A stretch of 64,000 bases of DNA from Dysgonomonas gadei ATCC BAA-286 (GCF_000213555.1 NZ_GL891979.1:926816-990815), one strand, 5' to 3'; counted from the first letter of the stretch, positions 18,831 through 28,287 are shown. Program-made: numbers and translations. The notes: a model not told the origin generated them from the sequence alone.

Positions 18831-21158
18831 ATGAAACAATTTTTCAGGAATTTCAGAAAACAGAAAACAGTTGGCATACTCAATATATTGGGGCTTAGCC
18901 TGGGTATTATGTGTTCGGTAATCATAGGTTTATGGGGTATGAATGAGTTGAGCTTCGACAATTTTCACAATAACGGAGAAAATATCTACCGGACAAACCT
19001 GTCACTTGTCCTAAATAATACCCCAACCAAAATAGGCAGTTCATTCAAGCCTTTAGGAGAGGAAGCCATGAATACAATTCCTGAAATAAAAGATATGTGC
19101 AGGGTCGCAATTGATGGTAACATTGAAATAAAAATAGAGAACAAACTCTATGAGCCGAACAGGATATGCATGGCTGATAGTAATTTCTTTACTTATTTCA
19201 ATTTTCCATTACTCGAAGGTAATCCTCAAACTGTACTTTCTACTCCTGACGGAGTTGTTATTAGTAAAAGTTTTGCAGAACGTTATTTCCCTCAAAAAGA
19301 TCCAATAGGGCAGTCAATAAGCTTTGATGATGTTTACTTTACAGTATCAGGCATAATGAAAAATATGCCGATTAATTCGCATTTGCAAGCTGATGCTGTT
19401 TTACCGTTCTTTGGCTACTATAAAGATTGTACATGGGGATGGTCTGATGTTTTCAACACCTATCTGACAATCAATACTAATACAGATTTAAATAAGGTTG
19501 AAAAAGCACTCACTGAAATATACGATACCAATATGACATCACATTTACCCGACAGTCGAATTGAGTTGCAACCACTTAAAGATATTCATTTCGGTTCCGG
19601 ATTTATGAACGATCAAGTTATTAAAGGGAATAAACCATTGGTATTTATATTTATCCTGACAGCCATCATTATTCTGATCATCTCATGTATAAACTTTATA
19701 AACCTATTTGTATCCACTTCATTTATCAGAGCAAAAACCATTGGAATTAAAAAAGCGCAGGGGGCCGATAAGCGAATTCTGATATACGACTTTTATCAAG
19801 AAACAGCTTGCTACGTTATATTGTCGATAATAATAGGTTTACTTCTGGCTTTTCCCTCTGTTCCTGTATTTAATCAGGTGATGAATACGCATATTTTTAT
19901 AGATTTCTGTTCTGTAAAGCTTTATGTATTCCTATTCATCCTTTTTATACTAACCGTACTGATTGCCGGGTCTTTTCCAGCCCTGTATATGACCAAATTT
20001 GGAATTATAGAAACATTGAGGGAAAAGTTTAAAGGAAAAAAAATGTCCGTATTTCAAAAGTCACTTGTTATTCTCCAATTCTCGGCATCTGTGACTTTAT
20101 TGATTATAATCTTTTTCTTCAACAAGCAAGTTGATTATATGGTTTCAGCAGATATGGGATTCGAGAAAGAAAACGTATTCTATATTGGAGGACGGGATAA
20201 TTTTGGCAATAACTTTGAATCATTCAGAGCAGAGATGCTCCAAGAACCAACCATAAAAGATGTAACAATGAGCCGTAATCCAATAACGGAATGGCGGCAG
20301 GGCTGGAGCATAAAAACCATAGGAAAAGAAGAAACTGTTTTGACAGAAATATGTAGAGTAAAGCCTAACTTCTTCGATTTCTTTAATATAAAGTTTGTCG
20401 AGGGATACAATCCGTTGAATACGTTCGAAGCTGATAGCTTATGGGTTGGAGTCATAAATCAAACAGCTGCACGTCTTATGGAGTTTAAAGATCCGATAGA
20501 TAAGGAACTCATTACTCATAATAAAAGAAATACTGTGATAAAAGGTGTTATCCATGACGCCCAAACACGGTCTTTCCACACAACCGTTGATCCTCAGGTC
20601 TATTTCAAACTCACTCAAGACAAATACAACCAGATATATTTCAAAGTAGCAGGGAATCCTGCTAAAGCAATAGCTTTCGTTGAAAATAAGTGGAAAGAAC
20701 AGATCACAGATGCTCCTTTCGAATATCACTTTTTGGACGATACATACAAGCAGCTTTATATAACCGAAACTAATGCTCAGAAATTATTGACTTATGCTAT
20801 GTTTATATCATTTTTTATCACAATGGTAGGATTGTTTGCCATATCTTATTATAGTCTGCAACGACGTGTAAAAGAGATTGGAATCCGAAAAGTCAATGGA
20901 GCTACCCTATCCGACTTATTAATTCTTCTGAATAAAGACTCCCTTACCTGGGTGCTTATTTCATTTATCATAGCCTGCCCTATTTCTTATTTCTTCGTAA
21001 AAAACTGGCTGAATAATTTTACAATAAAGACTTCTGTCGATCTGTGGATATTTCTTCTCGCAGGAATATTCTCTCTATTGGTTGCTCTATTTACGGTTAG
21101 TTATCAGACATGGAGGTCAGCTAATATGAATCCGGTAGAGTCTTTGAAAAATGAATAA
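18831..21158 (+). CDS. FtsX/MacB-type ABC permease, fourth of six
   Basis: A 775-residue, eight-TM permease, very close to the next gene. Its N-terminus MKQFFRNFRKQKTVGILNI is shared with the fifth permease residue for residue, and the similarity continues through LSFDNFH, KPLGE, NFFTYFNFPLLEGNPQ, the SFIRAKTIGIKK segment and the C-terminal half. Both coupling segments are recognisable (KTIGIKKAQGA and KEIGIRKVNGA). The tail is NPVESLKNE. It follows the ATPase gene by 45 bp and precedes permease five by 39 bp, so the transcript probably continues. The pair looks like the most recent duplication in the array. Confidence 0.92.
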   Translation: MKQFFRNFRKQKTVGILNILGLSLGIMCSVIIGLWGMNELSFDNFHNNGENIYRTNLSLVLNNTPTKIGSSFKPLGEEAMNTIPEIKDMCRVAIDGNIEIKIENKLYEPNRICMADSNFFTYFNFPLLEGNPQTVLSTPDGVVISKSFAERYFPQKDPIGQSISFDDVYFTVSGIMKNMPINSHLQADAVLPFFGYYKDCTWGWSDVFNTYLTINTNTDLNKVEKALTEIYDTNMTSHLPDSRIELQPLKDIHFGSGFMNDQVIKGNKPLVFIFILTAIIILIISCINFINLFVSTSFIRAKTIGIKKAQGADKRILIYDFYQETACYVILSIIIGLLLAFPSVPVFNQVMNTHIFIDFCSVKLYVFLFILFILTVLIAGSFPALYMTKFGIIETLREKFKGKKMSVFQKSLVILQFSASVTLLIIIFFFNKQVDYMVSADMGFEKENVFYIGGRDNFGNNFESFRAEMLQEPTIKDVTMSRNPITEWRQGWSIKTIGKEETVLTEICRVKPNFFDFFNIKFVEGYNPLNTFEADSLWVGVINQTAARLMEFKDPIDKELITHNKRNTVIKGVIHDAQTRSFHTTVDPQVYFKLTQDKYNQIYFKVAGNPAKAIAFVENKWKEQITDAPFEYHFLDDTYKQLYITETNAQKLLTYAMFISFFITMVGLFAISYYSLQRRVKEIGIRKVNGATLSDLLILLNKDSLTWVLISFIIACPISYFFVKNWLNNFTIKTSVDLWIFLLAGIFSLLVALFTVSYQTWRSANMNPVESLKNE

Positions 21159-21197
21159 TGATACCTGTTCTAAAATTATATTGATATAAAAGACTAT

Positions 21198-23555
21198 ATG
21201 AAACAATTTTTCAGAAATTTCAGGAAACAGAAAACCGTAGGTATACTTAATATTTGCGGATTAAGCCTCGGTATCATGGTCTCCATTACAGTCGGATTGT
21301 GGGCTATCAATGAATTATCTTTCGACAATTTTCATAAAAACGGAGAGAGAATGTATCGGGTAGTGCAGAGTTTCGAGTATGGTAGTATTCCTATCAAAGC
21401 AGCTACCGCTTTTAAACCTTTAGGTGAACTGGCTGCTGCGGAGATTCCTGAAATAGAACAGATGTGCAGGGTAGTTATAGAAAACAATGGTATTGAGATT
21501 GACCGGATCACATATTTTAATGTAAGGAATATTATTACCGACCATAATTTCTTTTCATTCTTCTCTTTTCCCCTGAAAGAAGGAGATATTAAAACGGCTT
21601 TCTCGGCCCCTGATAACGTTATCCTAACAGAATCGGCTGCAAAAAGATACTTCCCAAATGAAAACCCCATAGGTAAGATTGTTATCTTTCACGGATGGAA
21701 ATTTACCGTATCTGCTATTATGTACGATATGCCTCGAAACTCTCATATACAAGCTGATATTGTTTTCCCTCTGTTTTCTTTTTTCAAAGACTGGGGATGG
21801 GATAGCAGTTTTAAGTATGATACCTATTTTATCCTTTCGCCAAATGCTGGCATTCATTCTATAGAAAAGAAGATCAGTCTGATAAACAAAAGAGGTGTAT
21901 CAGCTTTTATTGGCGATATTCCTGTTGAACTGGAGCACCTGAAAAATATTCATTTCAGCAAAACAAGTGCGGGTTTCGATAGTGCAATAAAAGGGAATGA
22001 AAACCTTTTAAAAACGTTTATTAGTATTGCCATAGCCATTCTTATCATCGCTTGCATCAATTTTACAAACCTTTTCATTTCTACTTCTTTCATCAGGGCA
22101 AAAACTATCGGAATCAAAAAATCGCTCGGTGCCTGTAAAAAAGTGCTTATATTGGACTTCTATAAAGAAACTGCAGTATATGTTCTGATTGCTATATTTT
22201 TAGGCATATTACTTACAATGCTGGCTCTTCCTGTTTTCAATAGTTACACACAGTCTAATGTGACTATAAATTACCTTTCTCCTGAATTATATATCTTTAT
22301 TTTCACTTTGGCAGTAGTGACAATCCTTATAGCCGGCTCGTTCCCTGCTTTTCAAATGACTAAATTCGGAGTTATAGAAACCCTTAAAGGAAAATTTCGT
22401 GGGAAAAAGATGTCTATATTCCAGAAGGTGCTTATAATCGTCCAATTCTCCACGTCTATCAGCCTCCTCATTATAGTACTTTTCTTTGCTAAACAAATAG
22501 ATCAGATACTGAATCAGAATTTGGGCTTCGACAACAAAAATATAGTTTACATAAATGGCTGGAGAGACTTTGGTCGCGATTATAAAGCTCTGCGCGAAGA
22601 AATGATACAAGAACCCTCTATTACAGATGTGGCGATGAAACAATACGATCTGCCTCTTAGAGGAGGAAATGGAATAGGTGGAAAAAACGTAGAAACCGGA
22701 GAGGAGATATTACTTGATTTATCGGAAGTATCACCCAACTATTTCGACTTCTTCGGTATGGTATTCATTGCCGGTGAAAATCCTTTGTATGAAGAAAGTG
22801 TTGCCAGTTCACGCTTTTGTGTTATAAATGAACGGGCAGCCCGGTTACTGGGGCTCGAAGATCCTGTTGGCAAAGCTTTTCATATAATATCTGTAGGAGG
22901 AAAGCTCAGCGAAAACGATGGGAAAGAGTATATCGTGAAAGGTGTGATAGGCGATTCTTATGTAAAATCGTTATATCAGGAACCTGATGCTCAAATGTAT
23001 CTCAACCTATCGAGGGATGATCATAATCCGATATTCTTCAAAATCGCCGGAAACCCTCAAAAGGCAATAAAGACCATAGAAAAGAAATGGAAGCAAATAT
23101 TGCCCAATGTACCTTTCGAATATCATTACCTGGATACAACATATGAGGCTCAATACTCGTCCGAAATGAATGCCCGTAATGTATTAAGTTATGCATTGAT
23201 TATCACTTTGATTATTACCGTCATGGGCTTATATGCGATGGTATTTTATTCCACCCAGCGAAGGATAAAAGAAATAGGTATCCGCAAAATAAACGGGGCT
23301 ACGATTCTCGACCTTATCGCATTATTAAATAAAGACACTATAATATGGATAGTTATTTCATTTCTCATAGCCTGCCCTGTATCCTATTACTTTGTCTCAC
23401 GTTGGCTGGATGGTTTTGTAGTAAAAACATCACTGAGCATATGGGTATTTCTGGGAGCCGGGGCATTGTCTTTCATCATCGCAATGCTTACGGTCTGCTA
23501 TCAGACATGGAAGGCAGCCAATATGAATCCTGTAAATGCAATACAAAATGAATAG
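21198..23555 (+). CDS. FtsX/MacB-type ABC permease, fifth of six
   Basis: A 785-residue, eight-TM permease and close paralogue of the fourth. The shared N-terminus, the SFIRAKTIGIKKSLGA first coupling segment, the KFRGKKMSIFQKVLIIVQFS stretch before TM5 and the KEIGIRKINGA second coupling segment all align without large gaps. The periplasmic domains differ more (for example a DLPLRGGNGIGGKNVETGE loop with no counterpart of the same length in permease four), as expected if they recognise different partners. The tail has drifted to NPVNAIQNE. The gap to the sixth permease is 142 bp, the longest in the cluster. Confidence 0.92.
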   Translation: MKQFFRNFRKQKTVGILNICGLSLGIMVSITVGLWAINELSFDNFHKNGERMYRVVQSFEYGSIPIKAATAFKPLGELAAAEIPEIEQMCRVVIENNGIEIDRITYFNVRNIITDHNFFSFFSFPLKEGDIKTAFSAPDNVILTESAAKRYFPNENPIGKIVIFHGWKFTVSAIMYDMPRNSHIQADIVFPLFSFFKDWGWDSSFKYDTYFILSPNAGIHSIEKKISLINKRGVSAFIGDIPVELEHLKNIHFSKTSAGFDSAIKGNENLLKTFISIAIAILIIACINFTNLFISTSFIRAKTIGIKKSLGACKKVLILDFYKETAVYVLIAIFLGILLTMLALPVFNSYTQSNVTINYLSPELYIFIFTLAVVTILIAGSFPAFQMTKFGVIETLKGKFRGKKMSIFQKVLIIVQFSTSISLLIIVLFFAKQIDQILNQNLGFDNKNIVYINGWRDFGRDYKALREEMIQEPSITDVAMKQYDLPLRGGNGIGGKNVETGEEILLDLSEVSPNYFDFFGMVFIAGENPLYEESVASSRFCVINERAARLLGLEDPVGKAFHIISVGGKLSENDGKEYIVKGVIGDSYVKSLYQEPDAQMYLNLSRDDHNPIFFKIAGNPQKAIKTIEKKWKQILPNVPFEYHYLDTTYEAQYSSEMNARNVLSYALIITLIITVMGLYAMVFYSTQRRIKEIGIRKINGATILDLIALLNKDTIIWIVISFLIACPVSYYFVSRWLDGFVVKTSLSIWVFLGAGALSFIIAMLTVCYQTWKAANMNPVNAIQNE

Positions 23556-23697
23556 TATTAGTTTCCGTAGATAATTGTTATTGTAAAGGAGTAGAAAAGG
23601 TTTAGAAGCAGACACACTCTTTCTCTTTCTTTCCATGTTTTTTAGCCTTTCGCTCCTTCTACAATTCGTATTAAATCAATAAGTCAAAGAACTCTTT

Positions 23698-26085
23698 ATG
23701 TACCATATACCGTTTATACTCCGCCGCTTGCTGAAAAGTAAAAGTCTCCGTATTATAAATCTGCTGGGATTAACCCTCATATTTGCTTGTATATTGGTTT
23801 CCTATACATACATCAAGCGCGAACTTAGCTACGATAAGTTTTACAGCAATGCTCACCGGATAGCCCGCATGACTCTTTCATATGAAAACAATACAGCTGA
23901 CGGACGTATTTATGGTATTTCTGCAAAACAAATATGGCAAGACATACCCGAAATAGAAGACGTACTGAAGTTGGAACTGGTAAATACAGCAATACTAAAC
24001 CACAATGGCAACAAACAAGTATTAAGCAATCTATTCTTTGCCGGTGAGAACTTATTGAACATCCTCGACATCCCGTTAATAGAGGGCAATAGCAAAGAAG
24101 CATTCAGGTCTCCCGAAAGTGTCATTATCAGCGAACGCCTCGCACTCCAACTCTTTGGCAGGACAGATATAATCGGCGAAAAAATAGAATTGAGCAGCAG
24201 ACGAATCGAATCTACTGTCCGCTTTATAAGTGGAGTATTTAAGAACATGCCCGAAAATACCCACTTCCATAGCGATGTCATTATCCATAAAGACGATTTC
24301 GACAATTCATTTTACTATACATACCTGTTGTTGAAAGACGGTTACAATCTTGCCGACATTCAAAGCAGGCTGACCACCAATTTCAAATCACAAAACCCGG
24401 ATAACGGGAATGCCGTAATCAGTCTGATGCCGATGACCGACATCCATTTGCATAGCCATTTACTACGCGAAATGGAAACCAACGGTAATATATATTACAT
24501 CTACCTGATAGCTGGCATCAATCTCCTTCTTCTTATAATCGTCCTGTTCAACCTGTGGCTCAATTCCAGCGTAATCTTCTCTTACAATAAGCGGTATTAC
24601 CAGTTGCTGAGAATGAACGGAGCTTCCTCTTCGGTAGTAATAAAAGACGAGACATGGGTTTCGCTGCTCTTAGCCGTTATCTCCATATTAGCAGGGAAAT
24701 TACTGTCGGTATTCATCGGCAGCTATTTTTCCATCTCATTCTCCGCATTATCTTTGAGCGAAACAATCGGCATCGCCCTTCTTTTTATCCTTTTCACCAT
24801 CTTTGTATCTCTATTGCCTATACTTATAAATATGTCGGCAACCGTCTTTCTGAATGAGCAGGCAGACTTGCGGCAATCCCGCTTTTCTATATCCAATGTA
24901 AAATACATGCTCATAGTACAGTATAGTATAGTCCTGTTCATTATCATTGTAGGTATCGGCATCAATAGCCAGATGGCCCTTATCCGCAACACTCAGGTTG
25001 CAGGCAACAATGACAGTATACTTGTATTTGAAGAACAACCGCACGAGGTCATAAAAAACTATACAGCCTTTCGGGACGAGCTCCTCAAACATAGCGAAAT
25101 AGAATCCGTTACAGCCGCTATGCAACTACCGGGAATCGCTGTCCGCGATATGATTGCTATAACCGCGCAAGGGAAAGAACCGGTATATATACCCGTACTG
25201 GTGGTCGGTGAAGACTTTATGCAGACTTTCAATATAAAACCTGTAGCGGGAACACTGTTTCCACCTCTCCGGCTATCATATGCGGAAGAAGAAAATCTTC
25301 AGCAAAGGAAGATGTATGAAGAAGGCTTTAAACCATTCCACACAGACAATATCATAGTCAACAGAAAAGCACTCGGTCAATTAGGCTTCTCCTCGCCTGA
25401 AGAAGCTATCGGAAAAGAGGTCGGCATAGTCCACAACTCTCTCGACTATTTTCCTACAGGAATAATCTGCGGAGTAGTCGAAGATTTCACATACACCAAT
25501 GTTTATGAAGACGCCATCCCTATGGTTATACTCCAACGGAATATGTTTATGAATTGCTTCATTATCCGCATTGCCCCCGGTAGGAACGAACAGGCTTTAG
25601 CCACTCTGAACTCTGTATGGGCTACACTAAATCCTGATTATCCGATCAACTACAAATTCTTGTCCGACTCTTACAAATCCCTATATATGAACGAGCTGAA
25701 TGCTGAGAAGGTCGTTCTGTTCTTCTCCATACTGTCTTTCATTATTACTATTCTCGGACTGATTATATTCATGGCCTTTATGATAAAGAACCGTATGAAG
25801 GAGATCAGCATCCGCAAAGTAAATGGCGCAACCAATAGCGAGATCGTGTTTATGCTCAATTTCGGATTGTTGCGATGGATATTCCTATCCTTTGTCATAG
25901 CAATGCCTGCGGCATGGTATATTATGGACAAGTGGCTCGAGAACTTTGCATATAAGACGACCATATACTGGTGGATATTTGTCCTTGCGGGAGTATCAGT
26001 TTTTCTGGTTTCTTTCCTTGCTATCAGCTGGCAAAGCCTTAGGGCAGCCCGTATCAATCCGGCCAAATCATTAAAGGGGGATTAA
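23698..26085 (+). CDS. FtsX/MacB-type ABC permease, sixth of six
   Basis: At 795 residues the longest and most divergent of the six, still with eight predicted TMs in two halves. It starts MYHIPFILRRLLKSKSLRI rather than with the KNxxTYFKF/KQFFRNF patterns of the others. Its first coupling segment is reduced to YQLLRMNGASS, whereas the C-half one is canonical (KEISIRKVNGA). The periplasmic part includes NLLNILDIPLIEGNS and a long second domain with MQTFNIKPVAGTLF and ICGVVEDFTYTN. The tail is NPAKSLKGD. It follows a 142-bp gap without a clear promoter or terminator. Its stop lies 5 bp from the stop of the convergent DUF4276-like gene. Confidence 0.9.
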   Translation: MYHIPFILRRLLKSKSLRIINLLGLTLIFACILVSYTYIKRELSYDKFYSNAHRIARMTLSYENNTADGRIYGISAKQIWQDIPEIEDVLKLELVNTAILNHNGNKQVLSNLFFAGENLLNILDIPLIEGNSKEAFRSPESVIISERLALQLFGRTDIIGEKIELSSRRIESTVRFISGVFKNMPENTHFHSDVIIHKDDFDNSFYYTYLLLKDGYNLADIQSRLTTNFKSQNPDNGNAVISLMPMTDIHLHSHLLREMETNGNIYYIYLIAGINLLLLIIVLFNLWLNSSVIFSYNKRYYQLLRMNGASSSVVIKDETWVSLLLAVISILAGKLLSVFIGSYFSISFSALSLSETIGIALLFILFTIFVSLLPILINMSATVFLNEQADLRQSRFSISNVKYMLIVQYSIVLFIIIVGIGINSQMALIRNTQVAGNNDSILVFEEQPHEVIKNYTAFRDELLKHSEIESVTAAMQLPGIAVRDMIAITAQGKEPVYIPVLVVGEDFMQTFNIKPVAGTLFPPLRLSYAEEENLQQRKMYEEGFKPFHTDNIIVNRKALGQLGFSSPEEAIGKEVGIVHNSLDYFPTGIICGVVEDFTYTNVYEDAIPMVILQRNMFMNCFIIRIAPGRNEQALATLNSVWATLNPDYPINYKFLSDSYKSLYMNELNAEKVVLFFSILSFIITILGLIIFMAFMIKNRMKEISIRKVNGATNSEIVFMLNFGLLRWIFLSFVIAMPAAWYIMDKWLENFAYKTTIYWWIFVLAGVSVFLVSFLAISWQSLRAARINPAKSLKGD

Positions 26086-26090
26086 GATTA

Positions 26091-26804
26091 TCACTTCTTC
26101 CCTTTAAAATTCTCGATGGCTTTCAGCAGACGGTCCAGTGGACGTATATCATAACGAAGGTCAAAACGTATATTATTAAAGTCCAGCTTGTTGACAACAC
26201 GGGTAGTCGCATTGTATTTCTTGGTATACGACTTGCCTACAAGACGATAAATATTATCGAGGTCTTTGGCCGGATGCTCCCTTGCTTGCGGATCGGAAGC
26301 ATAGGGATCGAATCCCAGCTTATCTTTTATGAAGCGCCCTGTCAGCCGTTTGTCTATTTTCCTGAAGTGATTAGTCTCGGCCAGAAACCAGGCCTCTATT
26401 TCGTGTACAGCTATAATGACATCGAAATAATGAGCATCGTTCTTCAGCTTGTTTGGAAGAAAGCGCAACCCTTTTTCCAGCTTTTCCAAATCGTCTATCG
26501 GCAACGGATACAGGTCGCGTAAGCCAATAATCATTTCATAACCGTTTTTTCGTAAAGTCTCCATATTGTCCAGTATTTCAGATTTCACACGGTTATCCGA
26601 ACCACAATCGAAAATGAGCACTTCGTATTTCGGGTTACGCGAAAATGAAGAGTTCCGCACAATCTCTACTTTCGGGATATTCACTCCTCCGCGAAACTGT
26701 TTCTGTATAATATTTATCTGTTGAGTTCCCAGAATTTCCTTTATCAAGCGATTAACGAAAATCTGCTCGGTCTGTCCTTCAACAAAAAAAGCAATCCGTT
26801 TCAT
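26091..26804 (-). CDS. DUF4276-like, possible TOPRIM-fold protein
   Basis: A 237-residue cytoplasmic protein, partner of the ATPase encoded just upstream. It begins KRIAFFVEGQTEQIFVNRL, then has a VLIFDCGSD strand, GLRDLYPLP and HEIEAWFLAE. The early conserved glutamates, the Asp-containing strand ends and the EIEAW segment fit the DUF4276 family, which is related to TOPRIM nucleases of the OLD/RloB type (recalled, not searched). I use the ATG at 26804, which overlaps the ATPase stop by one base (TGATG); a TTG three bases earlier is less likely. If the family match is right, the expected activity is nucleolytic, gated by the ATPase. Confidence 0.75.
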   Translation of the reverse strand: MKRIAFFVEGQTEQIFVNRLIKEILGTQQINIIQKQFRGGVNIPKVEIVRNSSFSRNPKYEVLIFDCGSDNRVKSEILDNMETLRKNGYEMIIGLRDLYPLPIDDLEKLEKGLRFLPNKLKNDAHYFDVIIAVHEIEAWFLAETNHFRKIDKRLTGRFIKDKLGFDPYASDPQAREHPAKDLDNIYRLVGKSYTKKYNATTRVVNKLDFNNIRFDLRYDIRPLDRLLKAIENFKGKK

Positions 26805-27943
26805 CAATCGTTATCTTCATCTATAACACCAAAGCCTTTCTTGAAAAAGTCCGTGGCAAGAAAATCAAAGTTATTCAGTCCTGTGTATTTAAAATCGTCG
26901 AAAGTATCTTTCGAATTGGTGTAATCGTAAAATATAGATTTACTACTCTCCCGCCCTATCACAGACCAGTAGCGAAGCGGTATCTGGTTCATAACCTGCC
27001 TGTCGTTGGACGTCATAAAGAATTGCATATTCGATTTGTTGACTTTCTTAATAACCAGATCCATCATCTTCTTCGAACTTTCAAAGTCGAGGCCTTCGCC
27101 CATATCGTCGATAAGCAGGCAAAGGGAAATATCGCTCAGCCGGGCATAACTTAACATAATGAACAAAGATAAGGCACGGAACATCCCCTGCGACATCTCA
27201 CGCTGCGAGATTGTATATTCCCCGTCTTCTTCAATAAAGATGCCAAAGCCACCACGTGTTTCCTTTATATCGATATTTGTGATTGAATAACCCAATTCCT
27301 GCATACCGGCTTTAACTTCCGATATAAATGTTTCGCCAAAAAGTTCCCGCCCCTTGTAGAATGTGTATATGAGTACATCCGGGTCGTCTATGTCATGATC
27401 GTCCCCATCTATTTGGGTATAATCTTTTACCAGGCGATTCTTTTCCAACTGATTGGCAAACAGATAATTCTTTAATGATTCGCCCCATGATACAAGATTC
27501 GCGAAATAGGGTTTGCCTTCAGCATCGCACTGCGCTATGGCGATTTCGAAATCGGCTACTTCGAACGGAATATTTTCTCCCTGAGGGTTCAATAGTATCT
27601 TTTTTGACCTGTTCAGTAATACTTTATTATTGAGAGTCAATACCTCATCTGTTACTATTCTGTCCTTAAAGGTCAAAGAATACTTGTATTTATCATTATT
27701 GCCATTGGTAAATATCAGTTCGAACAATTCGGACGGACTGATCGCATATTTCAAATCTATTCTGCCCGATAGTAAATCGGCAATTTCACGGATAACATTC
27801 AATGTGCGGCTCTTACCCGAAGCATTCTTTCCGACCAATAGATTTATATTATTGAAATAAGCATAATCACCACCATTTCCCACAATGCACCATTCGCGGG
27901 GTTCTCCTACATAGCGGGTATATTTTAAAGCACTTAGTATCAT
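26804..27943 (-). CDS. AAA/ABC-type ATPase of an OLD/RloA-like pair
   Basis: A 379-residue P-loop ATPase of the AAA_15/AAA_21 kind found in OLD, RloA and related defence proteins. Walker A is LLVGKNASGKS (38-45), right after an N-terminal strand as in SMC-like heads; the degenerate ABC-type signature is SQREMSQGMFRALSLF; Walker B is LCLLIDDMGEGLD (around 275-285), followed by an MTSNDRQVMNQIP segment in the switch position. There is no nuclease domain in the same chain; the separate DUF4276-like gene that overlaps it by one base would provide that. The two genes form an isolated unit between the export cluster and the PUL, which suits an acquired defence cassette, though no mobile-element ends were found. 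Confidence 0.8.
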   Translation of the reverse strand: MILSALKYTRYVGEPREWCIVGNGGDYAYFNNINLLVGKNASGKSRTLNVIREIADLLSGRIDLKYAISPSELFELIFTNGNNDKYKYSLTFKDRIVTDEVLTLNNKVLLNRSKKILLNPQGENIPFEVADFEIAIAQCDAEGKPYFANLVSWGESLKNYLFANQLEKNRLVKDYTQIDGDDHDIDDPDVLIYTFYKGRELFGETFISEVKAGMQELGYSITNIDIKETRGGFGIFIEEDGEYTISQREMSQGMFRALSLFIMLSYARLSDISLCLLIDDMGEGLDFESSKKMMDLVIKKVNKSNMQFFMTSNDRQVMNQIPLRYWSVIGRESSKSIFYDYTNSKDTFDDFKYTGLNNFDFLATDFFKKGFGVIDEDND

Positions 27944-28055
27944 CCTAGTAATAAATTTATATATTATGAATAAGCGTATAAGTAAAGCAAAGTATTTAAT
28001 ACAACATTATTTAAACACAGCTAACTATCCCTCTCGCAGATGAAAAAATAATAAA

Positions 28056-28070
28056 AAGGTCTGTGACCTT
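28056..28070. repeat. Short palindrome AAGGTCTGTGACCTT, copy 2 of 3
   Basis: A six-bp GC-rich stem with loop TGT, preceded by a run of As. It differs from the other copies only in the loop and the outermost bases. Confidence 0.6.
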
Positions 28071-28087
28071 ATCTGCTGTTTCAGACT

Positions 28088-28095
28088 CAAATATA
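28088..28095 (-). promoter_or_regulatory. Possible -7 box TATATTTG (minus) for the ATPase/DUF4276 pair
   Basis: CAAATATA on the plus strand matches the reversed consensus, about 145 bp before the ATPase ATG. There is no convincing -33 partner. Confidence 0.35.
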
Positions 28096-28229
28096 CGTTT
28101 TTTTCAGTAATCGGTGAATAAAAATCATTTACCTTATCATTATTACACGGTCATAACCGAGTCTCGCAAATTTCGAACAGGATAATCAACAATACAGGAA
28201 ATTTTAAATTACAAACTGTAATAATATAA

Positions 28230-28265
28230 ATGGAGTTATCTCTCCGACTTTTGAGACAACTCCAT
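28230..28265 (-). terminator. Hairpin terminator of the Gfo/Idh gene
   Basis: A 13-bp stem (28230-28242 with 28253-28265), one wobble pair on the minus strand, 22 bp past the stop. The T tract is weak. Confidence 0.6.
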
Positions 28266-28287
28266 CTTATTATTTTGGTTGGATGAT

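Larger units (their letters stand above)
27944..28287. other. Intergenic region upstream of the ATPase/DUF4276 pair
   Basis: A 344-bp gap. It contains a possible minus-strand -7 box (28088-28095), copy 2 of the AAGGTC palindrome (28056-28070), and the terminator of the Gfo/Idh gene (28230-28265). No ORF of interest is seen. Confidence 0.5.

Noticed and set aside
23556..23697. A possible promoter or terminator in the 142-bp gap between permeases five and six
   Set aside because: Only weak partial inverted repeats (GTAGAA/TTCTAC) and no TAnnTTTG box were seen; not enough for a call.
8356..26085. Naming the export cluster as macAB or as a bacitracin or macrolide resistance operon
   Set aside because: The family plan fits MacAB-TolC-like systems, but nothing in the sequence fixes the substrate, and the six-permease arrangement differs from the named systems.
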